64,000 nucleotides of DNA, taken from positions 3,651,001-3,715,000 of the forward strand of contig JAEQBH010000656.1 in assembly GCA_016808115.1 (NCBI GenBank), read 5' to 3'. Below the pieces are notes generated by a model. The model saw only the letters and a list, made by a program, of their open reading frames with translations, was not told where the DNA came from and did not search any database. Of this stretch, positions 23,501 through 35,500 are shown piece by piece. Both the position numbers and the translations under genes were made by a program. The DNA is from Tetrastigma voinierianum. Taxonomy: Eukaryota; Streptophyta; Magnoliopsida; Vitales; Vitaceae. Every line of letters begins with the position of its first letter. The first letter of the stretch is position 1.

Positions 23501-26500
23501 TGAATGACTCGGAATTGTTTGCATATTTTTGGCATTATCACTTCTTAGGTTTTAAACAGAAGTATGAAATCGAAGTCTTAATCTCAAGACAAAGACGAAA
23601 GTCGGTAAAAATAACCCGAGCGCTTTTCATTAACAAATCAAGTTGTTTGTGAATAATCATCGACAAACGTAACAAAATAACGAAACCCAATTGGGGACAC
23701 AACTGGACATGGACCCCACACATTCGAATGGACTAACTCAAAAGGAGAACAAACTCGTTTATTGACTCTAGGACGAGAACTAAGACAATAATGTTTTGCA
23801 AATTGATAGGACTCATAATCTAAGGATAAAAAACTCGAAAACTAGCAACAATTTCTTCAATAGTGGAAGAGGGGTGCTCCAATCTGCAATGAGTCTCAAA
23901 TGTATGAAAACCCTGAATGTGCAATGTGTCTCTGCAGATTGGCAGATCAAGAATGTAGAGACCCCGCACTCACGCCCTCTACCAATAATCCGTCATTACA
24001 AGATCCTAAGAGATAATAATTAGAAAGAATGAGCCGAACATTTAAGCAGCTCGAGTTAGCTCGTCACGCATACTAAATTAAAAGAAAAGTTAGGTAAACT
24101 CAAGACAGATGATAGGGGAATAGAAGGAGTGGGAAAAATGGTGCTTGAACCAAGAACACAGAACTGTGACCCATTTGCCAAAGTGACAGTGGAAGGTGAA
24201 GATTGTGATTGAAAGATAGAAAATAGACTAGAATTACCTGTCATGTGATCTATGGCTCTAGAATCAAGGACCCATTTGGAGGACGAAGAAGAGACTAGGC
24301 ATGTGTTTGGGTTACCTGATTCAGCGATAGTTGTAGCCAGAGTAGATGGAGACTGCAATGATTTCTCGTACGAGGAGCTTCAATGAAGCCTTGTCTGTGG
24401 AGAATCGATTGGATCGTCAAATGCCTCGCAGGCTATATTGGTGGATCTAGTAAATCTCTCGATTGTGGTTATGCAGCTTACACCCAGATCACATGTCCAT
24501 GCTTACGGTAGTAATAACACACAACCCCTTTAGAACTAGGTCCTCTAGTGTTACCTCCTAGGCCACTATTTATGTATTGTGGCTTTCCTGACTCACCATT
24601 GTTTCGACCAACTAGAGCACTGCTCATCTGGGTAGATGGTAGAGCAAATCCTGACATATTTCTCGCAGAAAGTATCTGAATAACATTTCGAAAGTAGAAA
24701 CTTCGACTGACAAAATCTACGCCCTTGAATGCGTAATCATACTCAAAAGGGAGAGCGGCTAGGAAGCCCATCATTGCCATCTTTTCCCACTGATCTTGCT
24801 AGACCTTAACATCTGGACTAAAGGGTAAGAGCACATTCAGTTCCTCATATTTCTTTTGTAATCCAATAAAAAAGCGACTAATGTTGTTTCTCAGAGCGAT
24901 AAAAGGCTTGACACACATCGAAGATGCGAAAAATATTTCCTTTTCCAGAATACACAAATTTCAAATAATCCACTAGCTCCTTAACAAACTTACAATGATT
25001 AATGAGAGTAAGTACTTTGCTTTCAATGGAATTATGGATTAGGAGAAAAAGACGGGCATCATCCTCCAGCCATCGGTCCTTTGAATCATTAGTAGGAGAG
25101 TCCTCAGTAAGGTGACTGGTCATACGAATACTCAAGTAAAGGCGGACTGTTTTACTCCAATCCAAGTAATTGGGACTAGTTTGTTTGTCCTCTGAGATCT
25201 TAGACATCATCAAGACCACTTCAGGCGCCGAAACAGGCTTCTTATTTACTGACTCACTCATTAGGAAGCTAAAAAAAGTAGATCAGGACCAGAAAGTACC
25301 TTCAGAAGGCAAAGATTCAAAAAATCTCACATAAATCCTAGGCAGAGTAGGCTGTCGGACACAAAAATCACCAAAAACAGCAGATCTAAGTACCAAATAG
25401 AGAAATCAAGTAGACCAAAGGTCTTGTCGCCGTCGGACGGCACCGGAGGAGGAGGCCGGAGCTGGAATAGTCCCCCATGTGCCCACACGCAGTGGGGCAT
25501 GGTTCCGACCGAAATAGTGTGGGTCGACGGTGGGATTTCACGCGGCGTGGCTCCCGATCGCCTGATTTTCCTCGCGGTGCTCGCTCGCCGCCAACGAGCT
25601 TCTCGTCAATCCAGTGAGATCCCACTCTCTCGAATGGGCTTCAAAACACCCCCTCACAAACTCTTGAGACCTCGAAACTGCCTAAAAGCAGTCGAAAACT
25701 CTCCCAATCTAAGCCTTAGGCTTTGATATCAAGTAGAAACTAAGAGAAGAAGAGTTGGAGGAATGAATTCCTTATGTATTTTTCATTGAGTCATCATACA
25801 TATATCTACAAAAAGGTTAGGCTATACATTAGGTAAGATGATCTATTCTACCTAAATGATTACAACCCTATAAGTAAAGTATCCTAAACCAATATGTTAA
25901 TGTATGATACATACTATAACCAATATGTTAATGTATGATATATACTATAACATAAATGTTCGGTTGACCGAGACGAAGGTGGACGAGAAGAGGTTCATCC
26001 GTTGAAGCGCAGACGATGGAAAATGGGGTTGAGTTGAGATGATAAAGGCCTTGAGACTCATGTCCTATACCAATCGTCCTCCCCGTACTTCGGTCCTACA
26101 AGGTGACAAAAGAGTGAGAAAAGGTAATCGAACAATTAAGGTCATGGATTAATTTACTGATAGAGATAAGATTAAATGGAGAATCAAGGATATATAGAAC
26201 AAAAGTAAGAGGTAAAGATGGAAGGGGACATACAAATCCGATTCCTTTAGCCATAGTTTGAGTCCCATTAGCCAAAGTAATCATAGGTAAGGGTGAAGTG
26301 ATAGCAAGGGAAGAGAAGAGATCTTTATTACCAGACAAATGATTAGATGCACCGGAATCAAGAATCCATGGACCAAGAGAGTGTGTAAGATAGGTGTTAA
26401 GGATTAATTTCCTAATCCATTTAGGAATCATTTCTTTCTTTCCTTTTCTCTTTAATCTTCTAATTAGACTCTAATTTTGTTTCCTTTACTCTAATTTTGT

Positions 26501-29500
26501 CATGGACCTTCTCTGACAGACCTTCTCTCATAAACCTTCTTCGGTGGCCCTTCTCCCGCAGACCTTCTATGGCGAACCTTCTCCCGCGATCCTTCTCCAG
26601 TGGACTTTCTCCATTAGACCTTTTTCCGGCCGACTTTTTCGGCTCTATTTTTTCTAGCAGTCTACTTCCAGGCTCTCTTTCGGTCACATCAACTCGCCGT
26701 GCGGTCAATTCCGGCGTCACATCTTATGATCGTGTCTCACTTTGGTTACATTAACTTGTCGTGTAGTCAATTCCAGCGACTTTTCCAACGAACCCAAATC
26801 TACCTATTGGATTAAGTACATGTCTAACAAGCTTGATGCATTAGGATTAAGTATATATGTAACCCATTAGACCTATATGCTCTAACTTGAGAGGGAGTGT
26901 TAAGAATTAATTTCCTAATCCATTTAGGAACCCTTTCTTTCTTTCTTTTTCTCTTTAGTCTCCTAATTATACTCTAATTTTGTTTCCTTCCTTTACTCTA
27001 ACACTTGGAGTATAAATATGTATGTTCCCTCACTTTGTTAATTACCGAAAAATCAAAGCAGCTTATTTTTCTTCACAATAGGCAAAGGCATTACCCGTTT
27101 CGGGGCAAATGTACAAAGTGGGAGACAGATTGCGGTACGAGTGAGGCGAAGAAACTCCCTCATATTCACTGGGCGTAAGAGTCACCCCAGTGGAGGCGGA
27201 GCCGAACCCATTGAGGTGGAGGCGACCAAAAGACTAGGCCATACGAGCAATGTGAGGCGAACTACTATGTAACCGATAACACCTGGCCTCGAATGTGACC
27301 CCGGCCAATTACGTGGTGGTTGGCCGTGTCGCTAGGGGCTCGCCGATGGCCAAATTCTTCACGAACACTTCGGGAATCACAATGAGGATGAGATGGAGCA
27401 AGCATCACCGAAGTGTCTATGGAAACCTCAAAGTGCCGAGACCAAGTCGTAGTGGATGAATGGCGCAGTAACTGAGCAAAAAGGTCATCAAAGGTTAGGA
27501 TGGAGGAGCCTTTGATGATCTGTTCTCGGATGTTGTCAAACTCTATGCCACGTTTAATAAGAGTAAGGATCATAAAGATTTGATCCATGTTGGATAAGTG
27601 GGTCTTGGCATCAGTAGCTTTGGACAGGACATATAAGAGCTCATTTTTCAGTGCAGACATTTGCCAAACAAAGAAAGATAATTCCATACCAGACTGCTCC
27701 AGACTATGAACGGAGGAGATGACGCAGTAGAGGTGTTAATATCATTGATATACAAATTCTTTGCTTGAGTCCAAAGAGGTTGATAGGTCTAATAATCCCT
27801 AAGGTTGTCGAGTGTTTTGGGCTCTATGGATTGTTGGAGAATGCTACAAAGGAAAGCGTCTTGTTTTCACCACTGAGGACGTTTATCTTCAGCAACACTA
27901 GACTTTGTTGAGTTCAAATGGTCTTCAACACCATTTCCAATAAACCATAATGTGACGGAGTTGGCCCATGACTGATAGTTGTCACTTTCCTTAAGTCTAT
28001 TCACAGTCATCATAGGAGTTCTAGACAAATACGAAGAAAAGTTCGGAGCTTTGTCAACCATAGTGGGAAAAATCAATAAAATCAGCAAAATTAGCAAGGA
28101 GGACAAGAGTACCAATGCGAACTGAAACTGCTGAAGGTGAGAGAAGCTTGTGAATGGTGCTGAGGCTTAGGAAAAGCAAAGAACAGTCACTGTAGTAGTA
28201 GGTAGGCCACAGAATCTGCAGAAATCTAGGATTTCATAGCCTGTCGGAGAGAAAAGAGGAAAAAAGTCACTGATGCAAGCCTTAAAATGGAGAAAACAAG
28301 GGGATGGGAGTGACTGTTGGGGAAGGACGACCGGGCTAAGAAAAGGAGGTGGTTGGAAAGTTGGCAACTAATCGGCGTGTGGTGGCTACCACAAAGAGGA
28401 AATCACTAGTGTGTGGGCGCATGGGTGACCTTCTGCCGGAGATGTTTCCTATGGTGGGTAGATCTAGCTTAGGCGATTCCAAAGGTGGGGTGACCGGTCG
28501 GAAATAACGTCATTGGAAAATTTTTCTGGCAGCCGAGGTGGTATGATGGGGGCAAAGGATTCCAGAGATGAAGGTGGTTTGGTCGGAGTGTGATACGACC
28601 ACTGGATGGGTTGCCAGAGTTGGAACCGTGGTAAAACCCTAATCTAAGCCTTCTTAGCTCTGATACCATGTGACGAAATATAAGAAAAAGATGTTTTTCT
28701 TATTGATTGGATGATTTGAACAATACAAGTCCTACCTACTTATATACATCATACAGACATAAAAAAGGAAACAAATCAAGTACAAAAAGGAAGGAAAAAT
28801 ATTGTACAAGAAAGGAATGGAATAAATCAGAGGATATTTTAAGAATATCCTATGATTCTCAACAAAAACCGGTTATATCATTGCATTTATGGTGAACAAA
28901 CCGACGATGATCTATGAAGTCTTAAGCTTGTAAGATTTGGGTTTGTAGAAAGAACAAAGAGAGGAAATGGAGGAACGGTCTATCAGATTTTCCATCAACC
29001 ATCACGTATATATACAAGTTATAAGCAATATACGATATGAAGTCGAAATGTATTTTCTCATTTAAAAATGACAATCTATTTCAATGTGCTTAATTCGTTC
29101 ATGGAATACAAGATTAGATGCAATATGAAGGGTAGCCTGGTTGTCACACCAGAGCTTTGTTGGGACCGAAGTTTTAATACTAACTTCGACCAAGAGTTGA
29201 TGAAACCACATGATCTCGCACACAAACTGTGTCATTGCTTTATATTCAAATTCTGCACTCGAACGAGAGACCACACTATTTCATGAAACTAGATTCTCTC
29301 CAACAAAGACACAGTAACTCAAAGTGGACCTCCTGTCCTCCTTAGATACTGCCCAATCAGCATCCATGGAACACTCAATTCTATTATGCCCATGATTACT
29401 GTATACAATACCACGTCCCGAGGCTCATTTCAAGTAATATAGAATCTGTTCTATAGCTGCCCAATGATCAACTCCGCTTGAGAGACACGTATCGCTTACA

Positions 29501-32500
29501 ACAATCGACTCGCAGTAACATCAAGACGCAGCCACTGTACAGTAGCTCGCCTACCAACCAGCCTTCTATATCCCAGTGGTCCCTAAACAATTCGCTTCCG
29601 GTAAGATGTAGGCTTTCAGGTTTGTTAAGGTTTACAATTTAATCTATTTAGATTCTTTCATTCTCTCTTACCTCCCACCGACTTAACTTTATTTCCTTTT
29701 TTTACCCTAACACTAGAGTATAAATATGTATGTTTCCTCCTTTGTAAATAATGAGAATACAAAATTCATTTTCTCTCAACATGGTATCAGAGTCATAGAA
29801 GAGTTTGGGAATATTAGGGTTAGGGTTTCACTGTGTGGTCAATTCTGGCGGCCCATCCAACGACTATGCCTCATTCAAGTGTATTACAGTCGTCGCAAAG
29901 TCTCTCTGGAGCCACAACCATTGTTGGAACAACTCGTCGTCGAAAAAATTTTCCGGTGAGATTTTTCGGCAACCCTTACACCGGCGCGTGGACACTCTAC
30001 CAGGATTTCCGGAGCCCCTTGGTTGGAGGATAATTGGACTGAGATCCGACTGAGAAGATCCGCTAGAGGAGATCCGACTGAGAAGATATGTCGGAGAAGA
30101 TCCTTATATGTCTTCTTATAGTCAGTGAGGGACCAATCTTGTTTCTCAATGCGATAAAAGGTTCTACATACATCAAATATGCGAGAAATATTCCCTTTGC
30201 CCGAATACACAAATTCCAAATATTCCATTAGTTCCTTAACATACTCACAGTGATTAATGAGGGTGAGTACTTTATTGTCAATGGAATTACGAATTTGTAG
30301 TAAGAGACAAGCATCATCCTCTAGCCATCGATCTTTCGAATCATCCGTAGGAGGGTCCTTGTCAAGATGACTGGTCATATGAATACTTCGTAAGTAGAGG
30401 CGACATTTTACCCCCACCTGAGTGATTGGATCAATCATTTGTCTTCGTGGATTTTAGACATCATCAGACTAATTTCCAGCGCTGAAACGCTTCTACCTTC
30501 TTAAAAACTGAATCCACTCATTATGAAGTCAAAGATAAGAGATTAGCGTATGACACCTTCAAAACCAAATCAAACAAGATTCTCAGAAAAACTTGATCTC
30601 GCAACAAAAAAGTCTTTAAACTCAAAATACTTGAATCTACACCACAAACCACACCAATCGACTCAGGAGAGAGACACACCACACAAAGGTTTCACGGAAG
30701 GGAGATTGACCCGACTCTCCATGTGCACCCCACTCGCTACTGCAAGACGCTGTCGAACACAAGACGGGCTGAGCGTCACCTACCTTATGCCAGCAGTGTC
30801 GCTGTACGTGCCCTTGAAATGGGTGTTTCAAAAAACATCCCTCATAGCCTCCACAATGTTCTCCGAGAAACTGTATTAGACTCTTCTCAATCCAAGCCCT
30901 AGGGTTCTGATACCATGTAGATATCAAGAATAAAGAATTGGAGGAAAGAATTCCTTGATATTTTTTATTGATTCATAGTGAATATATATATATATATATA
31001 TTCAAAATCCAATCTAACATTCGTAATAGATTACAACTCTATATGACAAGTTTCCTAAGAAGCGGCAAAGTCGAAATCAGAGACTTTAGTCTGCTCATGT
31101 AGCTTCCACTAATGCGGCATTAGATCGCTGGGCCTTCGCTCACGCATAAGAATTAGCTAGTTCCACTTGCACTAAGAATCACAAAGTCTCCATCTACCTA
31201 ATTACTCGTTGTCGCCGAAATGTAACCTCGAATAAATGTCTTGCTCCTCTTCTCGTCCTTTCCTCGAATGGGTCTTGATTCCAAGCCACGTATCACATGA
31301 CAAGTAATTCTAGTTTATTCTCTACCTTTTAGTCACATCCTTTAACTTCCTTTGTCACTCTGGCAGTTGGGTCATAGTCATTTGTTCTTGGGTCAGGCAC
31401 AATTTTTCCCACTCCATCTCTCCCTCTATCATGCGTCTTAAATTTACCTAATTTCTCTTTTAATATGATCTTTGTGAGCAAGTTAACTCGAACACTTCAA
31501 TGCGTTCCATGACGGAAGGTTAGACATTACAGAGTGACGCGAAATTCGGGGTCTCACATTCCCGGGTCATACAAAGACGAGACCTGGCTGTTAAGTGGAG
31601 TTACTACACCATTCGAGACGACGTCGATTAGGTCATCCATCTCTTCCCTCGTTGGAAAAGTCAAGGTCCACAATTCTCATGTCTATCGTCGCAGAGTGAG
31701 TTTTGTCACTCGCGAAGCATCATCGTCTTCATTCTAAATTCTGTAGTCATTTAAACGAGCCTAAATACCCATTTGAATTAGTCTATTCGGGATGTGGTCC
31801 GTGTCCAATCAGGTCCCCAATCAAGTTTCGATACTTTGTTACTTTGCTGATGATTATTCAAGAACCACTTGGCAATATCTAATGAAAAACCGCTTTAAGT
31901 TATTTTCTCTATTTCCCCGTGCCTTTGGCGAAATACACTCAATTTCATGTTTATGTTCAAAGTTTGAGAAGTGATAATGCTAAAGAATATGTCTCAGAAC
32001 AGTTTCTGTCATTCATGCTTCAAAATGGCATCCTTCATCATACCTTATATGTTGAAACTCCTTAGAATGGCGTGGCTAAGAAGAAGAATGGACACCTCCT
32101 CAAACCGCCGTGTTCTTATTATTTCAAACGCAGCGCCTAAAGATCTTTAGCCGATGTCAAGTTTCCACCCGCTTGTTTTTTTATTAACCAGATGCCTTCC
32201 TCGTCTTGAATTGGGACACTCCGCATCATCAGCACGGCATTTAGGTGTACTTGTTTTGTTCGTGATGTTCGGTCCGCATGTGTTCAAACTCGACATCCTA
32301 AGTCATTGAAGTGTATATTCCTCGTTACTCGCCGTAAAGGATATAGGTGGTGTTTGTTTTTTTTTACTTAACGCCGAATGTAACTTTTTTCGGTGCTTAA
32401 TGTCGAACAAGATTTAATAAAGATTAAGATAAGCTGTTGCTTTTTAACATTGCAGAATGAGTATGGATGACAATGGGACTCGATTATTTTGACATTCCCA

Positions 32501-35500
32501 TCCCGCCGCCTAATGACACAAGTTTAATTTAATTTAATCTGTTTTAATCTTAAGCCGCTTATTTTCTCAAATCCAAGACGGTTCAGTATCATATCAGAAA
32601 CTCAGTTAAAATTAAAATTTCAAAAATGGCAAAATGTTAATAAAAATAAATTGCCATAAGGGTTTAGCAATTGTGGCCCTCTAGGATTTCTCTGATGACC
32701 TAAACTGGATCGCTACCAAGTAAATTGCCTCGCGTAGTAGTGACCTGAGAAAGTTTCGTCGAATTCTAAGACGAGCGAAAAATTTTCCAATTTTCGCCGA
32801 TAAGCTACTAATGACTTCCTGGTGGACGAGATTTACTGGCACCTCGAAAGTCAGTGAATTTGTTTCGATAAGTTCATTTAAATAAAATAACCGAAAAAAA
32901 TAAATTGCTTTGGTAAATGTGATCCGAATGAAGCAATATGAATCATGATCCTAAATACACACAGTTTCGCTCCGACATATTTTAAAAATAATTTTTATTA
33001 TTTTATTTTTATACTTTAATATAAATAATTATTATTATGATATTTTTAATAAATAATTTATAAAAATTCATAATATTTTTTATATTTATGAAAAATATTA
33101 ATTTTAATATAATAAAAATAAAAAAGCAAATATAAAAAAATTAAAATTAAAAAATAAAAATAAAAATAAAATGTATACGAGGAGAGTTTGGAAATTTTAA
33201 AGTATAGTTCATTTTGTTTAATTTTTTAAATGAATGAGTTTGGGAATTGAAAAATAAGCGGCTAGGGACAAGGATGGGATAGCCTCGTCTCAAAGCCCTC
33301 CATTGTCGTCACAGTAGTGTATGTGCTGGCTCTTCTTGTTAGGCAGTGTTGAGTTTTTCTTATTTTTGTGAAAATGACTTTTACGAATGAAAAGCCAAAT
33401 ATTTTCACTTTTTCTATGTCGAACTTTTTAAAAAATTTCGAATAAGTCATGAAAATTTTAAAAAACAAACGCTTAATCTTGAAATTTATTGGAACTTGAT
33501 ATTAAATTCAGAAAAACAAACACCACCTAGGTGTTATTGTCCTAGTCTTTGCAGGTATTTGGTTTCTGCTGATGTCACATTTCTTAAGAATACTCCTTTT
33601 TTTCCAGAGCCCATCCACACTAGTCAGGGGGAGGATGATGATTTGCTCATTCTTGCCTCGCCAGCTCCTACTCTTGTCCCTGCTTAGGTAAAACCTCCTA
33701 TCACTTGGGTCTACACTCGACACCACCCCCCAATCTCGAGCCCTCCACCATTAGCCGGCGTGTCCGATTCTCGGGTGATGATCTTGCATTCGCTGCCAGT
33801 AAAGATGCGCGTCGGTGTGCTCATCCGATTTCCTCGTTTGCTCTTATGTAGTTTTTCATGTGATCTTTGTTCTTTTATTGCATCGTAGTACATTTCGTTT
33901 GCTGACAAGGTGTCACGAAGTCTCGCTCATGCTAGTCGGGCGTAGTCTTTATGATAGGAGATATGGATGCCTTGACTGACAATGGTACTTAGGACCTGGT
34001 TTGTTTACCTGCTGGGAAGAAAGTCATTGGTTGTCGTTGGGTGTTTACAATGAAGGTTAATCCCAATGGATTCATTGCTCGGTTGAAAGCCCGCCTTGTT
34101 GCTAAAGGGTATGCTCGGTCCTATGGCGTGGACTATTCCGACACCTTTTCCCCTGTTGCTAAGATGACATCTATTCGACTTTTTATTTCCCTAGCTGCCA
34201 CTTCTAATTGGGATCTCCACCAGTTTGCTATTAAAAATGTCTTTCTTCATGGCGACCTTCAGGAGGAGGTGTATATGGAGCAACCTCCTGGGTTTCTTAC
34301 TCAGGGGGAGATAGGGAGGGTTTGTTGTCTTCGAAAGTCTTTGTACGATTTGAAATAGAGTCCATGTGAGTGGTTTGGTAAATTCAGCCAAACCGTTGAG
34401 GAATTTGGCATGTAGAAGGCTAAATCGAGCCACTTTGTCTTCTCTGAACTCGATTGATGTATCGCTACGTTGGTAGTGTATGGATGATGTTGTTATCAGC
34501 GGGAGTGACTGCAAAAGGTATCTCGTCTCTCTTAAGTCCTTTCTTTGAAATGGGATTAAATCTGATAGACTTAGGGATCTTTAGATACTTCTTAGGCATT
34601 GAAGATATGCGAAGCAAACATGGAATCTTCTTATCTCAAAGGAAATATGTACTTGATCTATTGTCTGAGACTGGAAAGTTTGGGGTAAAACCATGCAGTT
34701 CTCCTATGGTCTCAGGCGTATACCTTACTAAAGAAGGCGAACCATTTGAAGATCTCGAGAGATATAGAAGACTAGTTGGGAAACTGAATTACCTTACAGT
34801 CATTCGTCCTGATATTACCCACTCAGTCAGTGTTGTAAGCTAGTACATGTCTTCTCCAACAGTTGATCATTGGGCAACTATAGAATAGATTCTATGTTAC
34901 TTGAAAGGAGCCTCGTGACGTGGTATTGTATACAGTAATCATGAGCATAATAGACTTGATTGTTTCACGGATGCTGATTAAGCAGGATCTAAGGAGGACA
35001 GGAGGTCCCACTTGAGTCTTGTGTGTTTGTTGGAGGAATCTGGTCTCGTAGAAAAGTAAGAAGCGTAGTGTTGTCTCCCAGATCCTTAATGCGAGTTTGA
35101 ATACTAGAGCGATGGCCACGATGCAGTATGTGAGATCATGTGGCTTCATCAACTCTTGATGGAAGTACACGTTGGGAACACTAGTCAGCCAAAACTACAG
35201 TGCTGACAACCAATTTGCTCTTATGTTTAGCTTGTGGAATTTCAGACTCGGCATGTTAAAATAGGGCCGTGGAACTTTTGTTCGTGAAAAATCTCTGACT
35301 CGGCTTGATTTACGGGATATGTGAAGGCGGAGAGCAGGTGAGTGATATCTTCATAAAGCCACACAAGTGGGGACCGGGTTAGTTATCTAGGTAACAAGTT
35401 GGGCACGATTAATATCTATGCTCCAACTTGAGGGAGAGTGTTATAGTATATCTACTTTGCATATACAATTGTAACATATTAGGAAACTTGTCATATAGAG

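Larger units (their letters stand above)
21068..25952 (-). mobile_element. Inner Ty1/copia nested in the outer copia
   Basis: The LTRs are at 21068 to about 21292 and about 25728-25952. Flanks GAAAT (21063-21067) and TAAAT (25953-25957) form a 4/5 target duplication. The - strand order is LTR, primer site TGATATCAAAGCC, gag, zinc knuckle, protease, integrase, RT, RNase H, purine tract, LTR. At 4.9 kb it is close to full length but has many stops. It inserted into the integrase region of the outer copia. Confidence 0.88.
26395..27077 (+). mobile_element. Miniature LTR element with 14-bp minisatellite (second LTR family)
   Basis: It starts TGTTAAGGATTAATTTCC and ends TTCTTCACA, with a perfect target duplication ATAGG (26390-26394 and 27078-27082). 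The 3' LTR is 26898-27077. The 5' LTR is cut short at about 26494, losing the primer site. The middle (about 26505-26660) is the same 14-bp minisatellite as at 13219-14820, although the LTRs belong to a different family. It is inserted in the gag-protease region of the outer copia, in the opposite direction. Confidence 0.87.
15293..28864 (-). mobile_element. Ty1/copia element, complete ends, split by three nested insertions
   Basis: The LTRs (15293-15487 and 28669-28864) are flanked by a perfect 5-bp target duplication AAAAC (15288-15292, 28865-28869). The - strand order is 5' LTR, primer site, gag, protease, integrase, RT/RNase H, polypurine tract, 3' LTR. Inside lie a gypsy solo LTR (about 17206-20118), a second copia (21068-25952) and a miniature LTR element (26395-27077). 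Removing them leaves about 5.1 kb, the usual copia size. All coding frames are broken. It lies antisense in the 30-kb AGD intron. Confidence 0.9.

Noticed and set aside
30550..30927. Overlapping frames of 96-109 residues on both strands
   Set aside because: They lie in the leader between primer site and gag of copia X and show no known domain.
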